From positions 39,215 to 103,214 of the IMG/VR virus record IMGVR_UViG_3300034200_001536: DNA of 64,000 nt; one strand, 5' to 3'. Source of the stretch: a virus. Both the position numbers and the translations under genes were made by a program. The notes beneath the pieces are model-generated. The model was not told the origin of the DNA. It saw nothing but the letters and a program-made list of their open reading frames with translations, and ran no database searches. This document shows, piece after piece, positions 8,184 to 16,803 of this stretch (positions within the stretch are counted from its first letter, which is position 1; each line of letters begins with the position of its first letter).

Positions 8184-8667
8184 ATTCAAATCTTTAATCA
8201 GTATCTTTATGTTGCTAGTGTTTCTAGCGACACGGACTTCTATTGCCTATGCTTTGCCTCCCTCTTCTAGTCCAGATGCTGGATATATAGAAGGGGAAGA
8301 CGAAGACGGTGACTATTCTATTGTTAAAGCCGGAGAAGAAGTTCCATATGATGGATTTCTTTTTGATTCTGAAGCCTTAATCAAGGTAATGGCCAATAAA
8401 TCATTTGAACTGGATAAATTAAGAATAGAAAAAGACTTTGAAATACAAAAACTCAATATAGAGATTCTTACTTTAAAGAAACAACATGAATTAGAACTTA
8501 AAATTAATAGTGATTTAACAGATAATATAATAAAGATAAAAGATAACAGAATAATACAGTTAGAAGATAGTAAAAAATATGATGATTTAAAACTGTTTGG
8601 TTCAATGTTACTAGGAATGGCTTTATCAGTTACTATATTTTATGCTGCAGTTAAAATAACTAAATAA
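8176..8667 (+). CDS. Exported coiled-coil membrane protein (spanin-like)
   Basis: Of 163 residues, a signal-peptide-like N-terminus (residues 5-27, cleavage plausible after YALP/A) is followed by an acidic segment and the phrase AGEEVPYDGFLFDSEAL. A long coiled coil (about 75-140) and a C-terminal membrane segment (LFGSMLLGMALSVTIFYAA) complete it. The acidic segment plus coiled coil plus terminal anchor suggests an envelope-spanning lysis protein, perhaps a unimolecular spanin or partner of the previous gene. Confidence 0.45.
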   Translation: MNKFKSLISIFMLLVFLATRTSIAYALPPSSSPDAGYIEGEDEDGDYSIVKAGEEVPYDGFLFDSEALIKVMANKSFELDKLRIEKDFEIQKLNIEILTLKKQHELELKINSDLTDNIIKIKDNRIIQLEDSKKYDDLKLFGSMLLGMALSVTIFYAAVKITK

Positions 8668-8670
8668 ATT

Positions 8671-9057
8671 ATGAACAAAAAAGACCCTAATTACATAGCC
8701 GCATTAGAAAAAGCAGTAAAAGAAAAGTATGGAGAACAAGCAACAATGCATCCTAAATATTTCTGGAATCAAGAGAAGGAAAGAGAATACGTAGCCGACA
8801 CTAAAGAAACCGTTAAAAAAGAGCTAAGTAATGAACAATCCAGAGAAAAAATCGATTTAGGCGGGATTTTAATACCCAAGAAACTAATTAATAAAAATGA
8901 ACAGAAGTCTTGTTCTGTCTGTAAACAGTATAGTTTTGATAAAAAAGATGATGTTTTTTTAAATAAATTCTCTACCTGCCAACGTTGCTATGTTAAGCAT
9001 ATAGAAGATAGAGAAGAAAGATGGAATTCAGGTTGGCGTCCTAATGGAGATAAATAA
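8671..9057 (+). CDS. Hypothetical protein with C-terminal zinc ribbon
   Basis: This 128-residue protein has two Cys pairs near the end (CSVC ... CQRC, roughly residues 88-111), a typical zinc ribbon. The N-terminal part is charged and helical. It is packed between the spanin-like gene and the pre-terminase gene with 3-base and 0-base gaps. No function recognised. Confidence 0.6.
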   Translation: MNKKDPNYIAALEKAVKEKYGEQATMHPKYFWNQEKEREYVADTKETVKKELSNEQSREKIDLGGILIPKKLINKNEQKSCSVCKQYSFDKKDDVFLNKFSTCQRCYVKHIEDREERWNSGWRPNGDK

Positions 9058-9567
9058 ATGGCTAGCATTCTAGAAGTTGTAAATGGAATTTCACAAGCAA
9101 TACACGCTAAGCATCATGGTGGTGCTGAAGTAGGCTTAAAGCGTGAATCAGAAGACCTTGTACAAGGAGTTTCTATTTACGACCCCAGAATGATTGACGG
9201 TTTTGGTATTCAATATCAAGGAAACATGTTGATATTAAAATATCACAGTGAAATGCCTTTAACCAAAGTGCATGATAAGAATTTCGAAACTGATATTCGT
9301 CGTACTATGAAAGACATTATTGCTTTTATCAAATCTGAATACAAAAAAGTAACTAAAAAGTCTTTAGATTTAACTGAACATGGCGATGTTAACGTTTTAG
9401 TACAAAGCGCTAATCGTAGAACTGCTTACGTTAACGCAACCCAATCATATCAAATTGGAAACGTAGAAGGTTATAACAAACAAGACAGTAAACCAGAACA
9501 ATCTTATGCTGATATTGCTAAGCGCTGGTTAATGAATGTTAAACAACCAAAGACATATCTTAAATAG
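9058..9567 (+). CDS. Conserved-looking protein upstream of terminase
   Basis: This 169-residue soluble protein has no cysteine or enzymatic motif. Its start codon abuts the previous stop. Its place just before terL suggests a packaging or virion role, but the small terminase subunit is usually helical and basic, which this is not clearly. Listed as hypothetical. Confidence 0.55.
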   Translation: MASILEVVNGISQAIHAKHHGGAEVGLKRESEDLVQGVSIYDPRMIDGFGIQYQGNMLILKYHSEMPLTKVHDKNFETDIRRTMKDIIAFIKSEYKKVTKKSLDLTEHGDVNVLVQSANRRTAYVNATQSYQIGNVEGYNKQDSKPEQSYADIAKRWLMNVKQPKTYLK

Positions 9568-9583
9568 GTAATAAGGTAATGGC

Positions 9584-11161
9584 ATGGCGTATAAACTATC
9601 TAAAGAGGAAATTACTAAAGAAATCCTAAAGTGCGGCAAAGACCCAGCCTACTTCTTAGATAATTACGCCAAGATTGTTCATCAAAGTAAAGGTTTAATA
9701 CCATTTAGAACTTTTAAGTTCCAAAAAGAGTTATTAAACGATTTCCATGACCATCGATATAACGTAATTTTGAAATCCCGTCAAATGGGTATTTCAACAA
9801 TTGTATCTGGTTATATTGCTTGGATGCTTTTGTTCCACAAAGAACGCAACGTTCTTGTAATGGCAACTAAATTAAATACTGCTATTGAAATAGTAGAAAA
9901 AGTAAAAGATATTATTGATTCAGTTCCAAGCTATGTCAAAATAGCTGACATAACAATTAATAATAAAACTAAACTTGAATTAAGTAACGGTTCTAAAATT
10001 CAAGGTGTACCAACTTCAAAAGATGCAGGTCGTTCTCAAGCTCTATCATTGTTAGTAATTGACGAAGCTGCACACGTCGAAGATATGGATGATTTATGGA
10101 CCGGTTTATTACCAACAATTTCTACTGGTGGTCGTTGTATCGCACTATCAACTCCTAATGGTGTAGGAAATTGGTTTCATAAAACATATGTTGATTCTGA
10201 AAGTGGTTTAAACAATTTTAAACCTTCTAAATTGCCATGGCATATGCATCCTGAATATACTCAGGAATGGTTTGACAATATGACACGCAATATGAGCAAG
10301 CGTCAAGTAGCTCAAGAATTCGAATGTAATTTCAATGCATCTGGCGAAACGGTAATGCATGCTGACGACATTACTAAATTAAAGAAATTTATTTGCGAAC
10401 CAAAACATAGAACTTGGATTGATAGAAATTATCATATTTGGAAAGAATACGATTCTAACGGCTCTTATTTATTAACTGCCGACGTTGCAAGAGGTGATGG
10501 AAAAGATTATTCTGTTTTTCACGTTTTAGATGTTAAAAACATGGAACAAGTAGCAGAATACCAAGGAAAAGTAGATTTAGATAATTTTGCTAAATTGCTT
10601 TTTGACGCTGGAAAAGAATACGGTAATTGTATGATAGTTGTAGAAAATAATAACGTTGGATTTGCTGTATTAACAAAATTAATTGACATGCGTTATCCAA
10701 ATGTTTATTATTCGCAAAAAGGTTCACAAGATTTTATTGATAGTACTAGTGCTCAATATAGTTCGAATTCAGTTCCCGGTTTTACAACTACGATGAAAAC
10801 TCGTCCATTGATTGTAGCCAAATTAGAAGAATTTATTCGTAATAAAAGTATTAAAATTAATTCTCAACGTGTTATAAATGAATTAGATACTTTCGTTTGG
10901 GTAAATGGTAGGCCAGAAGCACAAAAAGGCTATAACGACGATTTGGTAATGTCTTTAGCAATTGGTTGTTGGGTAAGAGATACAGCTATTATTAACAACG
11001 AAAGAAATTTAGAGTATTCTAAGGCATTCTTAAATTCAATCATTAAAAACGGTAATTATTTAGATACATCAGTGCGTAGTTTTCAAAGTGAAGATAAAGC
11101 TCGTAAAATTCAACAAGCTCAACAACAATATAAAGATTTCTTGTGGCTTATTAAAGGTTAA
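9584..11161 (+). CDS. terL: Terminase large subunit (gp17-like)
   Basis: The 525-residue packaging motor has an N-terminal ATPase and a C-terminal RNase H-fold nuclease. The Walker A region is SRQMGIST (65-72), in which the usual Gly-Lys-Ser/Thr lysine is Ile; Lys64 or Arg66 may serve, as in other terminases with deviant Walker A motifs. Walker B is LLVIDEAAH (Asp160/Glu161). The nuclease core begins at TADVARGDGKDYS near residue 296 and includes VVENNNVG and NDDLVMSLA. It translocates DNA into the prohead through the portal encoded next. Confidence 0.93.
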   Translation: MAYKLSKEEITKEILKCGKDPAYFLDNYAKIVHQSKGLIPFRTFKFQKELLNDFHDHRYNVILKSRQMGISTIVSGYIAWMLLFHKERNVLVMATKLNTAIEIVEKVKDIIDSVPSYVKIADITINNKTKLELSNGSKIQGVPTSKDAGRSQALSLLVIDEAAHVEDMDDLWTGLLPTISTGGRCIALSTPNGVGNWFHKTYVDSESGLNNFKPSKLPWHMHPEYTQEWFDNMTRNMSKRQVAQEFECNFNASGETVMHADDITKLKKFICEPKHRTWIDRNYHIWKEYDSNGSYLLTADVARGDGKDYSVFHVLDVKNMEQVAEYQGKVDLDNFAKLLFDAGKEYGNCMIVVENNNVGFAVLTKLIDMRYPNVYYSQKGSQDFIDSTSAQYSSNSVPGFTTTMKTRPLIVAKLEEFIRNKSIKINSQRVINELDTFVWVNGRPEAQKGYNDDLVMSLAIGCWVRDTAIINNERNLEYSKAFLNSIIKNGNYLDTSVRSFQSEDKARKIQQAQQQYKDFLWLIKG

Positions 11162-11166
11162 ATAAA

Positions 11167-13122
11167 ATGGCAGATAATAAAAATAAATATAATAGTTTGT
11201 CTAAGAAGAATCCGCGGAATAACCAATCTCCTTTATATACAGGATTAACTAAACTGTTTTCTGGCCCTCTAGCCAGCTTCCGTTCACAAGCACAAATTCG
11301 TTATAAGCGTCGTGATTTAGACCGTTATAAGTTTACTTCCGCCAGTGGTCAAGCCTTTAAGAAAAAGTCCTACAATCCTTTTGAAGCCATTCAAAGTAAC
11401 ATCATGGCTAATCAAAGCCGTGCTGAACGTTATAGTGATTTTGACCAAATGGAATTCATGCCCGAAATCGCATCAGCGTTAGATATTTATGCCGATGAAA
11501 TGACTACGTGTAATGCTTTTAGACAAGTATTAATAATAGACAGTAAAAATGAAGAAATAAAAAATATTCTTTATAATCTCTATTATAATATTCTAAATTT
11601 AGAAACAAATTTATTTTCATGGTGTAGAACCATGTGTAAATTTGGCGACTTCTTCCTTTATTTAGACATCGATGAAAAATTAGGAGTTAAATCTTGTTTA
11701 GGTTTACCTTCACCAGAAGTAGAACGTTTAGAAGGAGAAGACGAAAGTAATCCTAATTATGTCCAATTTCAATGGAACAGCGCAGGATTAACTTTCGAAA
11801 ATTGGCAAATTGCACACTTTAGAGTATTAGGACAGGATAAATATGGTCCATATGGTACCTCTATTCTAGAACCAGCTAGACGTATATGGCGTCAACTACA
11901 ATTGATGGAAGATGCAATGATGGCTTATCGTATCGTACGTGCCCCAGACCGTCGTGTATTTTATATTGATGTTGGTAACGTAGCACCTGCTGAAGTTGAA
12001 CAATTCATGCAAAAAATCATTACTCAGATGAAACGTAATCAAATAGTAGACCCTAATACTGGTCGTGTTGATTTACGTTATAATCCAATGAGTATTGATG
12101 AAGATTATTTCTTGCCAGTAAGAGGTACACAAGGCGGAACAAAGATTGACACACTTCCCGGTGGTCAATTCCAAGGTGATATTGATGACGTACAATACCT
12201 TCGTGATAAATTATTTTCCGCTATTAAAGTTCCTCAAGCATATCTATCCAGTGCTAAGGACAAAGCTCCAGAAGACAAAAGTACATTAGCGCAAAAAGAT
12301 ATTCGTTTTGCTCGTACAGTGCAAAGATTGCAAAGAATTATAACTAGTGAACTAGAAAAGATAGGTATCATCCATCTTTATACTCTTGGTTATCGTAATG
12401 AAGATTTATTAAAGTTTAAGGTTAAGCTTAACAATCCATCAAAAATAAGTGAACTACAAGAGATTGAACATTTTAAGGCTCAACTAGAAGTTGCTGCTGC
12501 AGCTAAAGAAAATGGATTCAGCAAACGTTGGATATACGAAAATGTATTCCGTATGAATGATACAGACTTTTTACGTATTCAACGTGACTTATACTATGAT
12601 AAACAAACAGAGAAAGCTATTGAAGCAGGCGAAGTTAGTGATACCGGTACAGTTGGCGGTGGAACTATAACAGCAGACACAGCTGCAGCAGGCCTAGAAA
12701 CTTCTGAAGAAGGAGGTGTCACAACTCCAGAAGGAGAAGGTCTAGAAGGCACTGAAGCAGCCCCAGAAGCAACAGAGGGCCCAGAAAGTAATCTTTTATC
12801 AGCCCCAGCAAGAAGAGATGATACATCATATACTACAGTAGGAGCAAAAGGCAAAACATATACACCAGTAAAATACGATAGTCGTCCAAGCGGTGCACGC
12901 TCAAGGCATTTAGAAAAAACTCACACGCCAGAATCTACAACTAGTAAATACAGAAATTTGTTTGCTGGTAGCAAATCATTATCACAAGCTAGTAAGGGTA
13001 TATTTAATGAATCATCTGAAGAATTTGAAAGCGATGAAAAAATGTTGATGGACGTAGAAAATAAGCTCCAAATGCTTTCAAAAACACTACTTAAAGAAGA
13101 TAAAGAATCGGAGAATGAATAA
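11167..13122 (+). CDS. Portal protein (gp20-like)
   Basis: The 651-residue protein follows terL by 5 bases. T4 gp20-type features include the N-terminal QSRAERYSDFDQME and PEIASALDIYADE, a central GPYGTSILEPARRIW, and the crown/stem segment KVPQAYLSSAKDKAPEDKS. The last ~170 residues are a low-complexity Gly/Glu/Thr/Ala tail with no counterpart I recall in T4. It forms the dodecameric vertex ring. Confidence in the family is high from motifs and synteny. Confidence 0.92.
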   Translation: MADNKNKYNSLSKKNPRNNQSPLYTGLTKLFSGPLASFRSQAQIRYKRRDLDRYKFTSASGQAFKKKSYNPFEAIQSNIMANQSRAERYSDFDQMEFMPEIASALDIYADEMTTCNAFRQVLIIDSKNEEIKNILYNLYYNILNLETNLFSWCRTMCKFGDFFLYLDIDEKLGVKSCLGLPSPEVERLEGEDESNPNYVQFQWNSAGLTFENWQIAHFRVLGQDKYGPYGTSILEPARRIWRQLQLMEDAMMAYRIVRAPDRRVFYIDVGNVAPAEVEQFMQKIITQMKRNQIVDPNTGRVDLRYNPMSIDEDYFLPVRGTQGGTKIDTLPGGQFQGDIDDVQYLRDKLFSAIKVPQAYLSSAKDKAPEDKSTLAQKDIRFARTVQRLQRIITSELEKIGIIHLYTLGYRNEDLLKFKVKLNNPSKISELQEIEHFKAQLEVAAAAKENGFSKRWIYENVFRMNDTDFLRIQRDLYYDKQTEKAIEAGEVSDTGTVGGGTITADTAAAGLETSEEGGVTTPEGEGLEGTEAAPEATEGPESNLLSAPARRDDTSYTTVGAKGKTYTPVKYDSRPSGARSRHLEKTHTPESTTSKYRNLFAGSKSLSQASKGIFNESSEEFESDEKMLMDVENKLQMLSKTLLKEDKESENE

Positions 13123-13123
13123 A

Positions 13124-13936
13124 ATGAAACATAATAAGAAAAGAAATACCGCTTTTCTTTACGAAATTCTTTTACGTGAAGGCACAAAGGCATCTTTAGA
13201 AAAAGATATTGACCGTTTAAAAACAATTAAAACTTTAATAGTTGAATACTTTCATCCACAAGCAGTATTAGGCTATGAGCTATCTCTTTATAAAGCTCTT
13301 CGTTCTTCAGAAATAGATAAGTCTATTGGTGAAAAGTATTTAACCGAAGTTAAAAACCGTCATAATAATATTGATAAACGCCTATTATTTAATGAACAAA
13401 CAAAATTAATTAACAAGATTAATAAATCTTTAGGTGCAGAAGTATATAACAATTTTGTTCCTTATTATAAAGACTTAGCAACAATAGCGCAAATCTTTAA
13501 TGACACGACTTCAATAAAAGAAAAAATTCTTCTTGAGCAAGCATTATTGAAAGATTTGCAAACTTTAAATGAAAACGGCAAACAAGAATTAAAACCTATA
13601 GATGCTATTGTATATAAAACATTCGTTAAGAAATTTAATGATAAGTATTCTAGTTTGTTATCAGAACAAAAAGATTTACTAACAAAATATGTTAGTTCTT
13701 TTGCTGATAATAATTTAGAACTTAAATTATATTTAAATGAAGAAATAGACAGATTAAAAGCAAGAATTAATTCTGCATTACAACTAGAAGAAATTAAAGT
13801 TGATAATAGAATGCAAGAAAAAACTAAAAAATTGTTATCCGTTCTTCAAGAATTTAAATCTAAAAAAGATTTAACACCTGATATGCTAGAAAATGTATTA
13901 AAAATACAACAATTTGTTCATGAGGTAGAAAGTTAA
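13124..13936 (+). CDS. Conserved head-module protein downstream of portal
   Basis: The ATG at 13124 is preferred over 13115 because the GGAG at 13110-13113 then has a 10-base rather than 1-base spacing. The product, 270 residues, begins MKHNKKRNTAFLYEILLREG and is almost entirely helical and charged, like a scaffold or prohead core component. It overlaps the next gene by one base. No enzymatic motif. A role in prohead assembly is inferred from position between portal and protease. Confidence 0.65.
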   Translation: MKHNKKRNTAFLYEILLREGTKASLEKDIDRLKTIKTLIVEYFHPQAVLGYELSLYKALRSSEIDKSIGEKYLTEVKNRHNNIDKRLLFNEQTKLINKINKSLGAEVYNNFVPYYKDLATIAQIFNDTTSIKEKILLEQALLKDLQTLNENGKQELKPIDAIVYKTFVKKFNDKYSSLLSEQKDLLTKYVSSFADNNLELKLYLNEEIDRLKARINSALQLEEIKVDNRMQEKTKKLLSVLQEFKSKKDLTPDMLENVLKIQQFVHEVES

Positions 13937-14457
13937 TGCTTAAAATTATTGTTAAAGGTACAACTGGCGAACAAAAAGAAGTAAATATTCGCAAAACACT
14001 TTCTGGAGATTTAATGTTGAGAGAACATCCAGAAATTGATATTATTGTTATACCTGAAAAACAAAAAGTATTAGTTTTACCAAAAGATGAACAAAATGAC
14101 CACGTATATAAATTACAAGAACTTTTATTTAAATATATGATTCAAAAAGGAGTAATATTACCAGAAAGCGTATTTGCTGGTAACGTTTATGGTTCTTTGC
14201 AAGGTAACTATCCTCAACAAACCCCAGATGGCGTAGACTCTTTACAAGTTGTTATATACAATCTTGCTAATTTTATTGAAGAAGAGCGTCCTAAGTACGA
14301 ATATGAAAAAGCTTACGAAGAACAAATGGAACAAGAACTTCTTGTTCCTGATACAGAAGATTCTACAGAACTAGGCGAAGTACCACAAGAACCATTCAAG
14401 GGTTCTATACCAAAATATGGCTTCCCAACCCGTGGTATTTATCGTTACAATTATTAG
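13936..14457 (+). CDS. Conserved head-module hypothetical protein
   Basis: This 173-residue protein has a beta-rich N-terminal half (residues 1-55) and an acidic, Glu/Tyr-rich second half ending KYGFPTRGIYRYNY. Its start overlaps the previous stop (TAATG), implying translational coupling. No function recognised. Confidence 0.6.
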   Translation: MLKIIVKGTTGEQKEVNIRKTLSGDLMLREHPEIDIIVIPEKQKVLVLPKDEQNDHVYKLQELLFKYMIQKGVILPESVFAGNVYGSLQGNYPQQTPDGVDSLQVVIYNLANFIEEERPKYEYEKAYEEQMEQELLVPDTEDSTELGEVPQEPFKGSIPKYGFPTRGIYRYNY

Positions 14458-14468
14458 GATACTTTATA

Positions 14469-15272
14469 ATGAAATTAATAAAAGAAAACTCTCAATTAAT
14501 ATTGGAATATTCTTCCTTACAAGAAGCGTGGTATCACTATTTATCTGGAGTTGGCGGTGCAGTTTCACAAGAAATTAAAGATTTAATTGATAAATCAAAA
14601 TTATTACCTAAAGATGAGCAAGACAAAGTTTTAAATTTTTTAAATAAAGCACATGCCGCAAAAAAAGCAGGTAATAAAGAAGAATATCTTAAATATATAG
14701 GTATGGCCGTGCAGGCAACAAGACAAGAAATGGCTTTGGGAATACAACAACGTCAATCTAAAAAAATCGTTCCCCCGTCCCCACCCCCTGAAGCATACGA
14801 TGATGTTTTAGAATTAAACGAGGAAATAAAAATGAAAATTACACAACAACAATTGAAGCAAATTATCAACGAAGAAATTAACAAAATGTCTGAAGAAGGT
14901 GAATTAGACGAATTTTTAAATTATTTTAAAGGTGCTGGTGGAGCAGCTGTAGGTGACGTTGGCGGTGCAATAAAAAGAGGAGCAGAAAAAGTAGCTGCTA
15001 AAGCTGGCGAGTATCACAAAGCAGGTCAAACCGCCAGCGTTAAAGCAGATGTAGCTAAATCTTTAAGTCGCCTACAAATAAGTATGACTAAAATGAAAAC
15101 AGACATTGATAATTTACAACAACGTGCTGTAAAACTAGGTCTAAATCTAGGATTAGATAAGATTGCTAACCAAATTAAAAACCAAATTGAACCAGCGGTC
15201 GTTGCTGCAGCAAAAAGATTAGGCTCCGCACAATCATCACCAGTTACCGAAAAAATAGATGAAAGCAAATAG
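14469..15272 (+). CDS. Putative internal head protein, apparent tandem of two targeting modules
   Basis: This 267-residue protein starts MKLIKENSQLILEYSSLQEA, in which L-Q-E/A matches the T4 gp21 cleavage rule. Residues 122 onward restart with MKITQQQLKQIINEEINKM, another copy of the recurring N-terminal helix, preceded in the DNA by its own SD. The second half is Ala/Gly/Lys-rich and helical. It looks like two internal proteins joined in frame or expressed as nested products. Function is inferred; no enzyme motif. Confidence 0.6.
   Translation: MKLIKENSQLILEYSSLQEAWYHYLSGVGGAVSQEIKDLIDKSKLLPKDEQDKVLNFLNKAHAAKKAGNKEEYLKYIGMAVQATRQEMALGIQQRQSKKIVPPSPPPEAYDDVLELNEEIKMKITQQQLKQIINEEINKMSEEGELDEFLNYFKGAGGAAVGDVGGAIKRGAEKVAAKAGEYHKAGQTASVKADVAKSLSRLQISMTKMKTDIDNLQQRAVKLGLNLGLDKIANQIKNQIEPAVVAAAKRLGSAQSSPVTEKIDESK
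14820..14834 (+). promoter_or_regulatory. Internal ribosome binding site and start inside the 14469 gene
   Basis: GAGGAA (14820-14825), 6 bases, then ATG (14832-14834) in frame with the long gene. The shorter product (146 residues) would begin with the MKIT-type helix found at true N-termini elsewhere. Confidence 0.5.
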
Positions 15273-15774
15273 ACAAATACTTTTACAATTAATCTTAGAA
15301 GTATTAAGTGAAGAAGATATCCGTGATAAGTACGGATATCTTATAGCTACAGATGTTCCAAAATTAAAAAAAGATAAATATCAAATTTCTGATAAAGAAA
15401 TAGTTTTTATCTTGCAGCCACTTATTTCGTTTGTTAATCAAGAATACCCTAAAATTTCTAATGAAGTTTTACGAGAAATGATAGAGGATTTAGTAAATAT
15501 AAAAAAACTAAATCCAGAATTAGAAAAAGCAGTAGGAATATTTAATAAAAAATATGATTCTGCTTTTTCTGTCAAACAAATAAAAAACATGATGCTTGTT
15601 TTTAAAGTAGCTGACAATTTAAGAGGCGTGCATAATTTGATAAATTTCTATGAACAAGTTACTAAAAGAGAAAAAATAAATTTATCTTCTTATCAACCTT
15701 CAAAAGAAATTCCTAGAGAACCAACACAAAAACTTAAAGAAAAGAAAGTTAGAGTAAGATATAAATGCAATTAA
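15259..15774 (+). CDS. Hypothetical head-module protein
   Basis: This 171-residue protein overlaps the previous gene by 14 bases. Its start, MKANRQILLQLILEVLSEED, is a looser version of the recurring amphipathic N-terminal helix with L-x-E sites. The rest is Lys-rich and helical. A virion-internal role is possible but not shown. Confidence 0.55.
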   Translation: MKANRQILLQLILEVLSEEDIRDKYGYLIATDVPKLKKDKYQISDKEIVFILQPLISFVNQEYPKISNEVLREMIEDLVNIKKLNPELEKAVGIFNKKYDSAFSVKQIKNMMLVFKVADNLRGVHNLINFYEQVTKREKINLSSYQPSKEIPREPTQKLKEKKVRVRYKCN

Positions 15775-16031
15775 TAACTTTTATATTAGCTTGTTATGGC
15801 ATGACAATGATAGTTGTATATGGAAAAATATTTGAACCTATTAGACCAAATCACTACTTCTTTCGCTGCACAATGTGTATGGGATTTTGGATAGGATTAT
15901 TTAATTGTTTTATGATTGAATTGCCCTTTAACGCTTTTACATCTGGCTGTATAAGTGCAGGAACATCTTATTTTTTAAGCCGCCTTGTTGATGATGATGG
16001 TATACTAATAAAATTGAAGAAAAGCAATTAA
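15765..16031 (+). CDS. Small membrane protein with CTMC motif
   Basis: An 88-residue protein with two to three hydrophobic segments (LITFILACYGMTMIVVYG; GFWIGLFNCFMIELPF; FTSGCISAGTSYFL) and a central CTMCMGFWIG. Proteins of this shape are frequent in phages and bacteria without a known role. It overlaps the preceding gene by 10 bases. Confidence 0.6.
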   Translation: MQLITFILACYGMTMIVVYGKIFEPIRPNHYFFRCTMCMGFWIGLFNCFMIELPFNAFTSGCISAGTSYFLSRLVDDDGILIKLKKSN

Positions 16032-16035
16032 AACG

Positions 16036-16044
16036 ACTATTTAT
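16036..16044 (+). promoter_or_regulatory. Candidate late promoter element ACTATTTAT
   Basis: An exact 9-mer in a 153-base spacer, 9 bases before a strong SD (GGAGGT) that serves a 23-codon ORF. It would drive the protease-fibre-scaffold part of the head module. Confidence 0.5.
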
Positions 16045-16065
16045 AATTGATTGGAGGTGTTGCTT

Positions 16066-16137
16066 ATGAGAGAACAGATTATTTACACAAGACGTTACTT
16101 ATTGCAACCCGTTAGACGTTGCTGCAACGGTAGCTGA
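16066..16137 (+). CDS. 23-residue micro-ORF (leader peptide candidate)
   Basis: ATG at 16066 with a near-perfect SD GGAGGT (16053-16058, 7-base spacing) encodes a short Arg-rich peptide containing YTRRYLLQPVRRCC and ending at TGA. The gene downstream (prohead protease) has no visible SD, so this SD is the strongest in the spacer. It could be a real micro-protein or a leader peptide. Function unknown. Confidence 0.5.
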   Translation: MREQIIYTRRYLLQPVRRCCNGS

Positions 16138-16141
16138 ATTT

Positions 16142-16165
16142 AGCCCCGATGAAATATTCGGGGCT
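16142..16165 (+). terminator. Hairpin before prohead protease (weak terminator or attenuator)
   Basis: A perfect 8-bp stem AGCCCCGA/TCGGGGCT with an 8-base loop, followed only by TTAACCTTT. It starts 4 bases after the micro-ORF stop and ends 19 bases before the protease ATG. The U tract is poor, so full termination is doubtful. Confidence 0.45.
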
Positions 16166-16184
16166 TTAACCTTTATACAAAACT

Positions 16185-16796
16185 ATGTCAAAAGAATTAC
16201 TTAGAGAATGGTACGAATTATGCGAAGGTGGCGTTTGTCAAGACTTATTGACAGAGGCTGAGAAACTTCATGTTAAAAACGGTGGATTGATGCTTACGGG
16301 TGTCATGCAAAGAGCCGATAAAGAAAACGGTAATGGTCGTGTTTACGGCAAAACTATTTTAGAACGTGAAATAGAAAATTATAAAAAGCTTGTTGAAGAC
16401 CGTAGGGCTTTAGGCGAATTAGACCATCCAGAAGATTCCGTAGTTAATCTTAAAAATGTTTCACATATGGTTACAGGTATTTGGTGGGATGGCGATGCAG
16501 TAATGGGAAAAGTTAAGGTTTTAGACACCCCATCAGGAAAAATTCTTCGTTCTCTAGTGGAAAGCGGCGTAAAACTTGGTATTTCTAGCCGTGGTTTAGG
16601 TAGCACACGTAAAGAAATGGGAAAAACCATTGTAGAAGATGATTTTCAGTTAATCTGCTTTGATTTCGTTCAAGAACCAAGCACTCCCGGCGCATTTATG
16701 ATGAGTGAAGGCAAAAAACGCACTCTAGACCCAAAAGTTATTTGGTCAAAAGCTGACCGCTTAAACAGATTACTCAACGATATCGTAAAAGGATAA
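16185..16796 (+). CDS. Prohead maturation protease (gp21-like)
   Basis: This 203-residue serine protease of the T4 gp21 / herpesvirus assemblin-like fold has His81 in GELDHPED, the nucleophile in GISSRGLGS (Ser134 or Ser135), and a following DFQLICFDFVQEPS. An L-T-E/A site at 22-25 could be its own processing site. It cleaves scaffold, capsid and internal proteins after Glu during prohead maturation. It lies upstream of scaffold and capsid genes as in T4, but separated by the S74 fibre and small genes. Confidence 0.88.
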   Translation: MSKELLREWYELCEGGVCQDLLTEAEKLHVKNGGLMLTGVMQRADKENGNGRVYGKTILEREIENYKKLVEDRRALGELDHPEDSVVNLKNVSHMVTGIWWDGDAVMGKVKVLDTPSGKILRSLVESGVKLGISSRGLGSTRKEMGKTIVEDDFQLICFDFVQEPSTPGAFMMSEGKKRTLDPKVIWSKADRLNRLLNDIVKG

Positions 16797-16803
16797 AACT
16801 AAA

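Noticed and set aside
12594-12854. Minus-strand ORFs such as 12594-12854, 20419-20748, 32192-32545 and similar
   Set aside because: All lie antisense to confident plus-strand genes, have low-complexity Ser/Leu/Ala translations mirrored from the sense repeats, and lack SD sequences.
16032-16184. tRNA or structured ncRNA in the longest spacer
   Set aside because: No cloverleaf, T-loop or CCA-type end; the stems found are short and explained by the micro-ORF and one hairpin.
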